Assembly (NCBI RefSeq): GCF_964355755.1
Contig: NC_092678.1
Coordinates: forward strand, 22,734,365-22,798,364
Direction of reading: 5' to 3'
Length of the DNA stretch: 64,000 nucleotides
Source: Antedon mediterranea
Taxonomy: Eukaryota; Echinodermata; Crinoidea; Comatulida; Antedonidae
A model generated the notes under the pieces. It did no database searches. It worked only from the letters and a program-made list of their open reading frames with translations, and was not told the DNA's origin. Each line of letters starts with the position of its first letter. Within the stretch, counting starts at the first letter, position 1. Shown here piece by piece: positions 48,278-60,184 of the stretch. Both the position numbers and the translations under genes were made by a program.

Positions 48278-49254
48278 GAACTGTGAACTACTCTATAATG
48301 TATATGTATTTACTATTTATTTTTCTCAATTTATTCAATAACACTAAACTGTTCTTTCCCCAAATGTAAACTTGATGACATTATTTTTCTGTATGTTAAT
48401 TACATAACAATTATAGAATCTTCTTTTCAGTTAGTTATATCATCTCATTAACAGAATAAAGGATTTAAAATAAAAATTCGATATTTTTTTTCTGTACACA
48501 TTATGCTTGGCATGAATCATTACATTTATTTTATGCATTTCACGTAACACCATCTACATAGATACATTCTGGTAGCCATTGACGTAAAGTTGTTGATTGA
48601 ATTTCTTCTTATAAAATAGTATCGCAGATTTTCATTTACAACACTACATTTGAGGTTATAGAGACTTTTAATATAATGCCTATACTTCGCCTTATCACCG
48701 ATATTTCCCAATTTTGAAATTCTTTTTATTCTGACCGAGCAGTAGCAGTGTTTATTTCCAGAAGAATACGACACATGTCAGTTTGTGTTGAGAATAAACG
48801 ATTTTATTTACCAAATTGTACAAGTTATCTGAAATATACTGTCATTGTTTACATTTAAGAATTTAATTTTTGAAAACTTTGAATGCGGTAAAAGTAGACA
48901 ACGTATATTTATGTCAAATACTTCTTTCGTCGTCTAAGGTGAGTGTGCTGCCACCTATATTGCTGTGTTCACGCTCGAGTAAGCTCATTTGCATTCTTTC
49001 TTCACCAGATGTATTTTTTGTTTATGGCGTTCCAGCCCACGTGTCTGAGATGTGTTTACTATTGCTATGTTGTGCGGAAGTTTTTAAGAAAGAAATCTAG
49101 GCCCGACACTTGTCAAGCCAGGACTCAAGGAATGACGGGGTAAGCTTGCATTAACTTATATTCATTTAATGTAGAACTAGTAGGTCTAGCCACATTTTAG
49201 TAGTACAGTGGTTAGCTTTAATGATACCCGTACGAGTAATGTACAGTAGGGCCT
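48278..49254. repeat. Inter-NLR conserved block, copy 4
   Basis: Near-identical to 37479-38451. Confidence 0.8.
48987..49139 (+). other. Octamer and putative spliced exon, copy 4
   Basis: ATTTGCAT at 48987-48994, segment 49009-49139 between acceptor ttcttcaccag and donor gtaagc; duplicate of the 38 kb copy. Confidence 0.35.
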
Positions 49255-50873
49255 TCCAAAGTTTTACCTTCAACCTATTGAATATACAGTTAACAGTTGA
49301 ATTTAGAAGAGCATGCTAACCTGGGCAGTATGCCTTTATTTTATAGAAATATGATGAAGTCTGTTGTAAAATTAAACAATATCATACATGTAAAACCAAA
49401 AACTACCATGGAAATAAAGAGCCAACAATTATGGGAAAACAGACATATCGTATTGAACAATAAATCTATGTATTTTAAAGTATGGTTATCTTCTGGGTTT
49501 AAAACAATCGGAGATATTTACATGAATGATAGAGTACTTTCACCTTGTGAAATATTTCCTAAACTGTATAAACGGCATAACGCCTTAATTGAATATATGC
49601 AATTGTTAAAAGCCATACCAAAAGAGTGGAAAGAAATTATTGAAAAAGGTAATACAAAAAAGGAAGACAATAGTATTCCTAGTCTACGACTTTATATGAA
49701 AAATAAAGGAACCGTCTTCTATAATCATTTTATTAATAGATGTTCAAAAATACCAAATTCACAAACAAAATGGGAAATAGAACTAGGTAAGGTAGACATT
49801 GATTGGAGTAATGTTTGGTACTATAAAGTTTATAGACTAAAACATATACCCAAAGTTGCTCAATTTAATTTTAAACTTCTGCATAGAATACTACCATGTA
49901 AAAAACGATTGAAAATCTGGAACTTAGCAGGTAATGATTTATGTGATAAATGTATAAACAAGGTTGAAACTGAAAAACACATGTTATATAAATGCAGTGT
50001 ATTTCAATGGATATGGCTTAAATTTAAAAGTGTCATAGCTAAGAGCTTTTCAAACGAAGACCCAATAACTTGGACTACAATGATTACTTGATCAAATAAC
50101 ATAATTGTAAATGAATTGATTTCATTATTTGTATTCTCTATATATAAGTTGCATATATTAACAAAACCTGAAAAAAAAGGAAACAACTATGAAAAAAAGA
50201 TCTGGAATCTTTTTATTACTGAAGTAAAGCATTTAATTGAAAATGAGTATAAGTGCTACTACTTTAAAGCTCAATGTAAATGGGGAGATATAAAGCAAAA
50301 TCTCCTTAAATTAATGAAATAAAAAAAATGCTATTTTTATCTCTTAAATACATTGTATATAGGCCTAGTAACTATATTAGTTTTAAGATATGTCATCCGG
50401 GTATTAAGCGTATATATCATTCCATCCTATCCATTCTAAACACCTTTTTTTTCAAGCTTTTGCATTCTTCGTTTTCATCTCATCCATTTTTTTCTTGGTG
50501 AAAATGGAAGATTCTTTATATTCTTCCCCTGAGTTTATAGCCTCTCTACCCAGACAACGGACACGAACAGAATAAAACAACAATAATAACTTTTTCATAA
50601 GTACGTTTTTTTTAAATCAATTTTTATCGTCAGTTTACTGCCATCGACATATTTTAATTAATTGTATTTTTAAAAATGTATATGAATGTAAATGTGGTTA
50701 CTTCTTAACATCAAAATAATCTTAGTCTTATGTATATACTGTTCAAAAGATATGTATTTTTTTAACAATGTACCTTATAAATAAGAGAATTATATAAATG
50801 TGCATATATACATATATTATTTATATTTATAGAACTATAATAAAAGTGGGACGAACCCACACAAGACAAAAAA
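49255..50873 (+). mobile_element. 5'-truncated L1/Tx1-like LINE, copy 2
   Basis: Same 5' truncation point and same target duplication (49238-49254 and 50874-50890) as the LINE at 38452, so it was copied with its flanks and is not a separate insertion. Some 3' UTR differences near 50400-50520. Confidence 0.9.
49297..50322 (+). pseudogene. LINE ORF2 C-terminal fragment, copy 2
   Basis: As the 38494 copy, but a glycine codon (gga) has become a tga stop at 50089-50091, splitting the frame into about 264 and 68 codons. This is expected of neutral decay after duplication. Confidence 0.85.
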
Positions 50874-50890
50874 AATGTACAGTAGGGCCT

Positions 50891-51648
50891 GTCAATACTG
50901 GACGCATTCTTGTATTGGAAGTTAGACTAGTGTTTTTTCTTGTAAGTCGGTAATGCGTGAAACATGAATATTCATATTACTACCTTATTGAATATGCATG
51001 ATTCTGCATCGCATACATACGGGAAAAAAATAATGCGTAATGGACAGATATAAAGACCATTAACAAAGTTTAATAATAATAAACAAAACTTGTACAATAA
51101 ATCGAGTCAAATGGAATTTGATCAAGTTATATTATATAAAAAAATACACACTCATAAAACTAATTTATAATTTTTAAAACGATTAATAAAAACTAATAAA
51201 ATGTATCCTCCGTTTAGGCCTATATAATCAATATTATAAATTAAAATATAAAAATATTAAGGCCCGATAACGATCGACAATAAATAGATAAACGTTTTTT
51301 CTTACATAAACCAAAATAGATTCAAAAGTTATCCTATACTTCTAGGATAAACAATAGGCCAATATCAATAATAACAATAATATTTTTTTTCTAATTTTAA
51401 AATGTTTATACATACCCTGTATTTAAAATAGATACAACACCACAATAATTAGTAATTAGTTTATTAGAGCAACAGTAAGATTGTCTCCTGATACTTTACT
51501 TTAAAAAATACTACAAATAATAGATAAGATCATTGAATTATCATCGATATTCAGAAGGTAGTATTTAAACAGTGTAGGCGACATTTTGATTCAATATGCG
51601 AAACGCAAATACCGTAATATGTTATTTAAATAAATTTAGCCTAATTAA
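50891..51648. other. 3' flank of NLR-5
   Basis: Near-identical to 40040-40800. The near-identity ends inside the 3' end of the NLR-5 exon, around 51690. Confidence 0.75.
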
Positions 51649-54647
51649 TTATGACTGAAGGTAAATAGCAATAACAAGACCTACCCATAAGCAAATATAA
51701 ATGTTTAAAATTAATAATAGAAAAAGTGAAATGTATCCTCGTAAGAATAGAAGAAAAGTAGAAGATGTTATAGCTATAATTATAATTATTAAAACTTTAT
51801 ATACAATATTTAAAGGACGAAATAAATGCGCTTTAAATATAGGTATACTAGTTTCTATATACCAACTGTAATAGTTCAAATCTTCTATTTCTAATGTTTT
51901 GTGATTCCTTGGCATTACTAAAGTTTTGTGATTCCTTGGCATTACTAAAGTTTTGTGATTCTTTGGCATTACTAACATTTTGTGATTCTCTTTAATTGCT
52001 AAAGTTTTGTGATTCCGTTCAATTGATAAAGTTTTGTGATTCCGTTCAATTGATAAAGTATTGTGATTCTCTTCAGTAGCTAAAATAAATGTTGGGATTA
52101 ATGATGTACTGTCAATCTTCGTATGGTCATTTCCATTGATAGATATTAGGTCACTTTTGATTATTATATTATTTTCATAACATCCACTTAGCATTTCCTT
52201 AACAATAATACCTGTTAAATTACAATTATTCATAGAAATACGTCTTAAGTTTGGAAATATAATAAATATATTAGCTAATGTACTTCCATTGATCGATGAT
52301 AGGTCAATGCCATCCAAAAAAAGACTATCCCATCTAAATCTATAACCACTAGGTGATATTAAAATATCGTGTAATTGTTTAGAAGACATACTATAATTAC
52401 CCCAAGTTTGGCTTTGAGGGCCCTGCCGTGTTTCTAATAAATCGATAATGTTTCCAAGTAATTCGGTATCAATATCTGAAAGAACATTTCTTTGTAATTC
52501 GATAAGATTTTGTTTTGACTTTAAATAGTTTATATCTACTTCATTAAATATGTCGACTATTTGTTTGCTTGATAATTGAGAATTCGCCACATTGAAATAT
52601 GTTAAATCTTTGGAAGTGTTTAATATACGACCTAATAGAGATCCATTGATAAACTCCGGATATTTGGTCTCGAGACTAAAACGCTTTAATTTAACCAAAG
52701 TTTTACTATGTTCACATTCTTCTAACATTGTGTTAATATTTGAACCACCTATATTATAACCCATATAACGTATGTGGAGCCCTTCTAAATTTGGAAAGTT
52801 TTGAATTATTTTGCAAATCCGTGAGTCAATAGTAGTGTTATATACGATGTGATCAATAAACCACAAAAATGTATCTACTTCCTCATCAAAACGGTATCTT
52901 TTCCATTCGTCTAAGAGGATTTTAAAAGCTTTATCACCCCATTTATTAAATAATTGTGTCATATACCAACTGTTTAGATTTTTAGACAGATATCGTAATA
53001 AAATATGAACGTGTGCTACTAACCTACATACATTATCAGATGACTCAATGTTTGATTCTTCTATGATTGATTTCATAGTTATATAATATATTCCTGCTCT
53101 CTCTAAGTTTGTAAAGTCATCTGCAAACAATTTCATTTGTTGGAATAAGTGCAAATCTTTTTCATATAGGGTCTTTAAAGAATTTTTAAAATTGTCAACA
53201 TGTATTTTCATTTCTGGTTGCATATGTTTATCCAATGACTTCACTACATTTTGTTCGTGCTCTTGACTTACATATTTAAAATATTCTAAAAAAGAGTAAT
53301 AATTTGAGAGCCTATTCACCAACCAGTGCTTCATTAATTTGTCTGCATTAGGACCTAGAAAACTGATAATGAAAACTGTTACCATGTGTAAATACTTGTT
53401 CGTCCTTAAGTTCTCGCATTCCTCAGATGTTAAAGTATCCCTTTTTTCCGACAAGTAAAACCCGGCTAGTGCCTCTGACAATAACTTATGTGGACATCTG
53501 TAAGTCTCCACAGAATCATCCTGAACAGTAGGGTCATCTTTGTAAACAAATCCTAATTCCAACGATAAGTCAACTAAAGTTTCATTTTTTACTTGTTCAT
53601 TTAACTTTCTTTTAGTAAAAAGAAGTAAGTTGTTATGTAAGCCAATGTAACTAATTTGCCCTAATATTACAATTGCATTTTTGTAGTCAGTCAAAATGTG
53701 GTCAAATTCTGGTATTGCTGTAGTAGTAGACTTGTTACTCCTGTTAATGTTCTGTTTTAAAATCAGACAAAATATTTCTTTAAAAAAATGCTGAAAATCT
53801 TTGGGAATTGTTTGTTTGTGTTGCCACACAGTACACATTTTAAGTAACAAAAACGGGGATGAAAGTAGTTGAAATATTTCCTTATGATCACCACCCCAGT
53901 ATATAGATTTAGAATCAAGTTTAAATTGATCTATTAATAACTGACCCAGTTTATAATTTCCAATATAATCAAAATATTTGTTTATATATGGCTTTATATT
54001 TTCTGCACTGAATCCCTTTATATTAACAAGTACATCAAAATGTTTTTCTACGCTATCCACTGTAGGACCAGGTCGTGAAGTAACAATGACCGTGCAATCT
54101 TCTAGTTCTTCACGTTTTATTATCATTGGAATATCTAGCCCAGAATTTAACTCATCATATCCATCCAGCAGAACTACACATTCTCGGTCATGTTTCTCTA
54201 TAAAAGTTTTTATAGATGTATTACTTACACGGGGATCTGTTTTTGCATTCACCTTAACCCTATTTATGATCATATCAGTGATGGTTTGACCTGCCTTGAT
54301 GTCTCTTACGTTTACAAGAAATAATATTTTACCAGCAAACGTATCATCGGAATCTATCGCCCAGTTATAAGATATGAATTGAAGCAAGGTTGTCTTACCA
54401 ATTCCTCCATTTCCTACCATTAATACTTTAGGTGAGTCTTTTGACTTTATAATACCCAATAATTCTTGCAAAGATGTGGGACTTTTTATTTTTTCTTCCT
54501 TTGTAGTAGTTTTTAAAACTGGATCTGTAAACATCTTGGAAATATCAACATAGTGTCCAAAATGTTCGGTCCACGTCGGTGGTCTCAATGTTGGGTCTTT
54601 TAATTTATTTGTCTGTGTTGCTGTTAAGTAGTTTCGAATAATATCAT
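51649..54647 (-). CDS. NLR-5 NACHT-LRR exon with 9-residue repeats and C-terminal TM
   Basis: Intact exon of about 999 codons from acceptor gatttcag (54647, phase 1). NACHT: Walker A GNGGIGKTTLLQFIS (near 54394-54420), Walker B VVLLDGYDELNSG, sensor IVTSRPG. Helical part with FLGPNADKLMKHWLVNR. LRRs with FPNLEGLHI and FPNLRRISM. Before the tail lies an array of seven 9-residue units of type NHKTLVMPR / NHKTLSIER; other NLRs here have a single such unit. The C-terminus has two hydrophobic segments and ends LWVGLVIAIYLQS. With its upstream exons the product is about 1241 residues. It is diverged from NLR-3 and NLR-4 in NACHT. Confidence 0.85.
51883..52076 (-). repeat. 27-bp coding minisatellite in NLR-5
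   Basis: About seven tandem 27-base units, each encoding a 9-residue NHK-x-L-x-x-x-x unit, in frame within the exon. The three left-most units are nearly identical, pointing to recent expansion. Confidence 0.85.
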
Positions 54648-54911
54648 CTGAAATCAAGAAAGTTTGTAATTCATCTCGTGAAAAGCAAATATTACCTAAT
54701 AGGTTTGACCATACCATCAATATTTTAATATAGTACTCCTTTACATTTATTATCCAGCAAGTTCATGACCTTCTTACGCTCATTTGCCTCGTTTGAAGCC
54801 ATTGTAACAATTCTGATTTTTGACTCTCTTTTTTGTTCACACTACCACTGCGCATAATGTTTATACACTGCATAGCTAGAAAATCATCAAATTGTATTAT
54901 TATATACATAC

Positions 54912-54977
54912 CATTATCCCCTTCTGTTAATTTGTGGTTTGTAGCTAGAATGACGGCAATGACCAGTACTAAAGTTG
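54912..54977 (-). CDS. NLR-5 transmembrane exon
   Basis: A 66-nt phase-1 exon (acceptor ttattatag, donor aatg then gtatgt) encoding ATLVLVIAVILATNHKLTEG. The helix is completed by hydrophobic residues (AIPLL) at the end of the preceding exon. The KLTEG end is shared with the other NLRs. Confidence 0.65.
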
Positions 54978-55160
54978 CTATAATGAAATACACAAAAGTA
55001 ATTTAGTTACAATTGCAGACATGAGACCGTTGCAAACTAAAAGACGCAGTTCTAGTCATTAATATAAGTATGTAATACGCTTCAAAATAAATAAATTATG
55101 TTTGATATTGTAAATTTATTGAAAATAAACATTAGTTGAGTTGTTACTGCTTGTACTTAC

Positions 55161-55205
55161 CGAGTAATGGTATAGCCATAGATTCCAAGTTATGTTGATT
55201 TGTCA
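55161..55205 (-). CDS. NLR-5 pre-TM exon
   Basis: A 45-nt phase-1 exon (acceptor catgcag, donor gtaagt) encoding VTNQHNLESMAIPLL. The call rests on splice consensus and phase only. Confidence 0.5.
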
Positions 55206-55929
55206 CTGCATGTAGGCCTATAACTAAAATAAAAAATAAATGTATAATAGAAACTATTGTATATCATTAGGCGACTCTACTTCAACAACTGTGCAATAGC
55301 AACTGTTATATAAAAAGGATACATCTGATTAGAATAAATCATTATATAAAAAGAGAATAACAAAATGTACGTATTACGTTTCAAAGAAAGGTATTTTTTT
55401 TGTTAACACGCCTGCTCGTGTTCTTGCAATTTGATTGGTCAATTAGGCATCACGTGTCATTTGGAAGTAGCCCTATCTCATAGAAAAGTGATATTTAATT
55501 GCGATAATGTACGGCTCTATTCACGTTCAGCTTTCTGTAAACATTTTGATAATGTTTGTTGACTGATCGTGTTTATCTGTTCTACTCTGCTTCTAAAGTT
55601 GGAACACTGCCTTTTTTAATGGCCTAGCTTCACGCTAGAATTCGTCAATGATTTAAGATGGATAACTTGAATAAAAGTAGGTGTTTTATAAAACAAATAA
55701 CTGATGTTTTGTATTCGTTATATGGGAAGAATATTTCATGTCCACCTCGTTAAATAGTCAATTTAGTCATGAAATATTCTACCATTCAACTCATAAACAT
55801 TAATTATTTGTATACGTCTATACATTGAATATACAATAACTATTTGTTTTTTAAAAACTTTATTGTTGTTTTCAATACAGCCACATTGTTTTGTGATTCA
55901 TAAACAATTCAGTTAACTCTTGTACTTAC

Positions 55930-55935
55930 CAAAGT
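55930..55935 (-). CDS. NLR-5 possible 6-nt microexon
   Basis: ACTTTG sits between a strong acceptor (tttcttttgtag) and donor (gtaagt). Including it keeps phase 1 and adds two residues. Without transcript evidence it could be a chance pair of sites. Confidence 0.3.
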
Positions 55936-56394
55936 CTACAAAAGAAAAAAAAACTCTTGTTAAATGTTAAAAATGATGTCACATCATCCATAACATTAAC
56001 AATGACATTTGAAATATAATATTTTTATTTTAAAAAGTTTTTAAACAGCTGTTTGTAATCATTAGGAGTAGACAATTATAAGATTGTTGTATTACATGTA
56101 AAAAAACCCAACTCAAATCAATCTGTAACGAAAATATCACATCTATAATAAATTCTTTAAAAAAAAATATAGGCCTATTTAGGCCTACACCTAAATATTC
56201 AGAATTTTTAGGTTTCATACAATGTATTTTATATAAATCTATTGAGATAAAGTATATTCTTTACGAGGATAAAACAATATTATATTAAGATTGTGTTATC
56301 ATTACTGTTTAACAATGTAAAAAACCAAACTAAAATATCGCGGACCGGAAAATTATGATTTTGAAATGTATCAAATTCAATAACCAAAAAATAG

Positions 56395-56769
56395 CAATAC
56401 GGCTTTACCACGTTGAAACACCGGTTCTCGTCAGATCACCGAAGTTAAGCAACGTTGGGCCTGCTTAGAGCTTGGATGGGAGACCATCTCTGGGAATATT
56501 GGGTGCTGTATATGGAGCTGGGGTCCCGTTAGGCATTTGAAATCAGCACTGCTGACTCTTATGGCAGCTCCTGCATCTAGTATCTGCCTCAGACTATTGA
56601 CTTATGCCTTTCCTCTGGTCAAGGTGGGCACTGGACGAGAGAAGCCCTTGATCAATGTTAGGACCAATCAAGGTGCTTTAAACTGTCCTGGCTTTGTTTG
56701 TATCAAACCTGTTAGTGGCGGTAATTATCTGTTGGTTTCGATTGAATAAAATAAAAAATAAAATAAAAG
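56395..56769 (+). mobile_element. 5S-rRNA-derived SINE
   Basis: The first about 119 bases (56395-56513) are clearly 5S-rRNA-like: cacgttgaaacaccggttct, gatcaccgaagttaagcaac, tggatgggagacc, gggtgctgta. There are several substitutions and indels, including in the internal promoter region. It continues into a non-5S body and an A/T-rich tail of aaaataaaa units near 56745-56769. This 5S head plus unrelated body is the SINE3 design. It lies in an NLR-5 intron, opposite to the gene. Confidence 0.75.
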
Positions 56770-57004
56770 TGTGTTTATACTTTATTGCGATTTATTCCTC
56801 AGTGGAGAAAATAAAATATTAGGATTGCTGTATCGTTACATTTTAAGAGGCTTAAATGTAAAAAAAAATATTTAAAAAAATAAATAAAAGGTCATGGACG
56901 TGAGAATTATAAGTTTGAAATGCATGTATGACATTAATAAACAATATTAATAAACATATGTTGAGACACAAAATGAGTCTAATGTTGTTATTCATAATGC
57001 TTAC

Positions 57005-57037
57005 CGTTATATATCCTGTTATCCGATCGAAGTGACA
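57005..57037 (-). CDS. NLR-5 short polar exon
   Basis: A 33-nt phase-1 exon (acceptor cctacag, donor gtaagc). It is homologous in sequence and flanking intron to the NLR-2 basic exon at 15179 (tgtcac at its 5' end) but shorter. Confidence 0.55.
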
Positions 57038-57165
57038 CTGTAGGTTAGAAATTAAAAAAATTCAAAATCTCAAAAATACATTTACCACAACCACTAATTG
57101 TATACTGTGTTGATTCTTAATTTATTGTGAATAATTTGTTATTTTGAACAACAAAGTGAAACACT

Positions 57166-57335
57166 CTTAAAGATGTATTGTCCCCCAAAAAATGAAAAAT
57201 GAAGGTTAATTAAATCAGACTTTGAATATGTTATTTTTTAGTTTTAATAAAGTTAATCACTTCAGTAGAAAAACAATGAAACAAAATAATGTTTTCACTT
57301 ATAAAATGACAAAATAAATATGTCATAGATATTAT
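57166..57335. repeat. Partial MITE-like repeat
   Basis: Starts aaagatgtattgtccccc and resembles, inverted, the right part of the element at 60655-60993, including the cacttataaaa segment. Within an NLR-5 intron. Confidence 0.45.
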
Positions 57336-57391
57336 TGTTGTTTAGTTAATTATAATGGAATGAATTTATTTCCATCGTTTGAATTACTTAC

Positions 57392-57968
57392 TGTTATTTA
57401 CATCGACAGAATTGATTAAATGGTTGAATCCATTTATTCTTAACATCTTAATGAATTCCTTCATGTTTTCTTCCGAGAGAATCATGTTTCGTTCAAAATC
57501 CATGATCAAACTCCAGCTATCTTTATATGATTTTAGCATTGTTTCTCTGTAAATATGACTTAACCTTTTTTTTTCACTCTTTGTCATGTTTTGCCCAAGT
57601 CGTATTACACTCTGTCTGTATTCACTAAATGCCAAAGCTCTCTCTTCTCTGCATGGGCGTAGGCATACCATTTTTAAATCTGTTTGTTCATATATTTCCT
57701 CCCAAACGCCATCCTGTTGTGTTATAGTTATGGTATCGTATATAAGAGTGGGATTGTTGTGATTCAGTCCTTTATGTGTATACAACAAGTTTAGCAATTC
57801 CATCATTGACGAAGCGTTCTCTAGTCTACCTTTGTCAGGCACCAAGTCTTCGTACAACACTTTAATCATCTTGATTGGGCAAAATTGGTCAAACCAATTT
57901 GCCACAGTAATTTTCAACTTTATGAATTGATTTTCTGTTAAGGCTGTTAAAGTAAAAATACATGTCAT
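57392..57968 (-). CDS. NLR-5 divergent N-terminal death-fold exon
   Basis: 192 codons plus one base, ending at donor gtaagt (phase 1). The start is the ATG at 57968; no acceptor equal to those of the other copies was identified just upstream, so a further 5' exon is not excluded. The second half keeps the pattern of the second DED-like domain of the other NLRs (YRQSVIRLGQNMTKSEKKRL, then a W..I..FE..... LSEENMKEFIKML motif). The first half (residues about 5-90) is helical-looking and only weakly DED-like. Context - same strand, phase and position before the linker and TM exons - supports it as the NLR-5 N-terminus. Confidence 0.65.
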
Positions 57969-58019
57969 TGTGTTCTTTTGTTTCTAATATTTGTATTATG
58001 ATAATGTGAGATATTTAAG

Positions 58020-58445
58020 GTCAAAGGTGACTTTTATGTAACATTTGATGTCTCATAACTCCTCAACCCCTGGGTTTAAAAGGATAAATGAAGTGTCATT
58101 AGGAGTCACAAAAATAAATACAACTTTTGCAACTTTTTAATAATTCCATTGGTCAGATATACAAGGTCAAGGGTCAATGACCTTTATTTAGTATATAATG
58201 GCTCATAACTCTTTAACAACTGCACACAAAAGGACGAAAGTGTTCCTGAATCGGTTTTACTGACCACATATATTGTTTGTCTATTTGTGACTTTTACAGC
58301 CAGAGATATTACAGGCAGTCATATAGGATTTTGGCCGCCATTTTGGAAGATCGAAAGCTGATTGGGTGGCTCCCAGGCAAAACTCAATTAGTAGGACTAA
58401 GAGAAGCCCCATGCCAAATTTGGTGCCACTCGCCTTAATCACTAT
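58020..58445. repeat. Non-coding dispersed repeat
   Basis: Contains ctcataactc..., aaggtcaagggtcaatgacc, and gattttggccgccattttgg...catgccaaatttggtg. Repeated phrases (two ctcataactc segments) and lack of frames suggest an interspersed non-coding repeat; class unknown. Confidence 0.4.
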
Positions 58446-59816
58446 TAATGTCCATTTTCACAAATGGAATTAACATCTAATTGATTTAAATGTAAATTAT
58501 TGAAAAATAATAATGAAACTGCCTTTCCTTTCAATATATAGGTCTATAAATAAAGTATGGTGTAATCGTCCGTAATTTCATGCTTATTCTTTACTCCATG
58601 ATAAATCTAAGGAAAGTTAAACCAGTGGCGTTTTACACTGATTATTTCCTAACAGTACCGGGATCTCGTTTTTTTACTTATGTTTAGTATATTTTACCTG
58701 TTTCTGTTCCTTCCATGTTTTCTGATGAACAGAGGTGGCGGTGGCTTATTCAATAAACTAGTTGCAAAATTGTTCCTGTATAGTAACTTAATCTCAAAGT
58801 TGACATCTAAAACTCAGTGCTGCACTTCGGGAAAGTGTAATCCTCTCCTGATGTATTTTAAAATTAAATATAGAGTGATCAAAGTAACGATAACTTAACA
58901 TTGGTCGTGTAGACCTACTATTAATGTACGTATCTAGCTAGATAAATAGTGTAGTAATATTCGGTAACCTAATGTCAACAAGTACTTTGTATTATATTAA
59001 CTTTGTATTATTATATTTTATTGAAGCGACACAGCCACGTCACAATAACGCATGTCACGTGAACGTCACCAGACTAATACCAACAACCTGATCATAGGCC
59101 TTATAGTATTATCGTATCAAAAAATAGGTATAATGGAATGAGGAATTTATAGTCCGGTTTTACATTATTTACAGTATTATATTCAGTCATTTAAATGAGT
59201 ATATAATTATAACTATATTAGTATTTTGGTATGCCTACTTTGGATATATGATGATTAAACATTTAAAACTGTATAGAATCTCAACATTCGTGTGTTCAGT
59301 CGCATTGATCGTTTTCCCTACATTTACCAGTTCACTGAATCATACATAGTATGACTAAATATACGCCCGATCTATGCTATGTCGGTTTTAGTTTTACTTA
59401 GTTTTGCAACTTATGGAATCGATCATAGTATAACATTTTAGGTGGAATATTTTAATCAATCATTGATTGACTTGACTGGTGTACTTCTTTTCGGCATTGA
59501 AAACTTCGTGTTCTAGGTCTATTTATACTAAACTATTTTTTTCCCGCGTATGCTGTTTATGGCGTTTGTTTGTGACGTGATTTCGTTTAAAGAAATATAA
59601 TAATCATTATCTTACAATGAAATGCCAACACACTGCCTGTTGAGGGCAGTAGACTAATACATACAATTATCATTTTCCTTTTTTACGTATTCTGTATTGT
59701 TATTTTCAATTATATGTAATTAGGACTACTGTTATTGGAAAATCTTAGAAATGATAAACCAATAATATGAATTGTGAAATATAACGACATTCAGTGTACC
59801 ATTTGGCGTTCTTTAG
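58446..59816. other. Upstream region of NLR-5
   Basis: The stretch at about 58600-59060 aligns loosely with 32190-32690 upstream of NLR-3 (for example ctgatgaacag and acgtcacaataacg), so part of the upstream organisation is shared. It lacks the 25-bp minisatellite. No gene is called; a 72-codon plus frame at 58680 lies in this region without a domain. Confidence 0.45.
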
Positions 59817-60184
59817 TTAGGCCCATACCACTGTAGGCCTATACCACTGCAGGCCCATACCACTGCAGGCATATACCACTGCAGGCCTATACCACTGCAG
59901 GCCTATACCACTGTAGGCCTATACCACTGTAGGCCTATACCACTGTAGGCCTATTATCCACTGTAAGCCTATACCACTGTAGGCCTATACCACTGTAGGC
60001 CTATCATCCACTGTAGGCCTATTATCCACTGTAGGCCTATACCACTGGAGGCCTATACCTCTGTAGGCCTATACCAATGTAGTGTAGGCCTATACCACTG
60101 TAGGTCTATTATCCACTGTAGGCCTATTATCCACCGTAGGCCTATTATCCACCGTAGGCCTATACCACTGTAGGCCTATTATCC
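59817..60184. repeat. TAGGCCTA satellite, third array
   Basis: About 370 bases of the 16-base monomer ccactgtaggcctata with variants; the regular 50-base unit of the other arrays is mostly missing. Its right flank matches that of the 33963-35597 array. Confidence 0.9.

Noticed and set aside
56395-56513. Functional 5S rRNA gene
   Set aside because: Several substitutions and indels against the conserved 5S sequence, and a long non-5S extension, point to a SINE.
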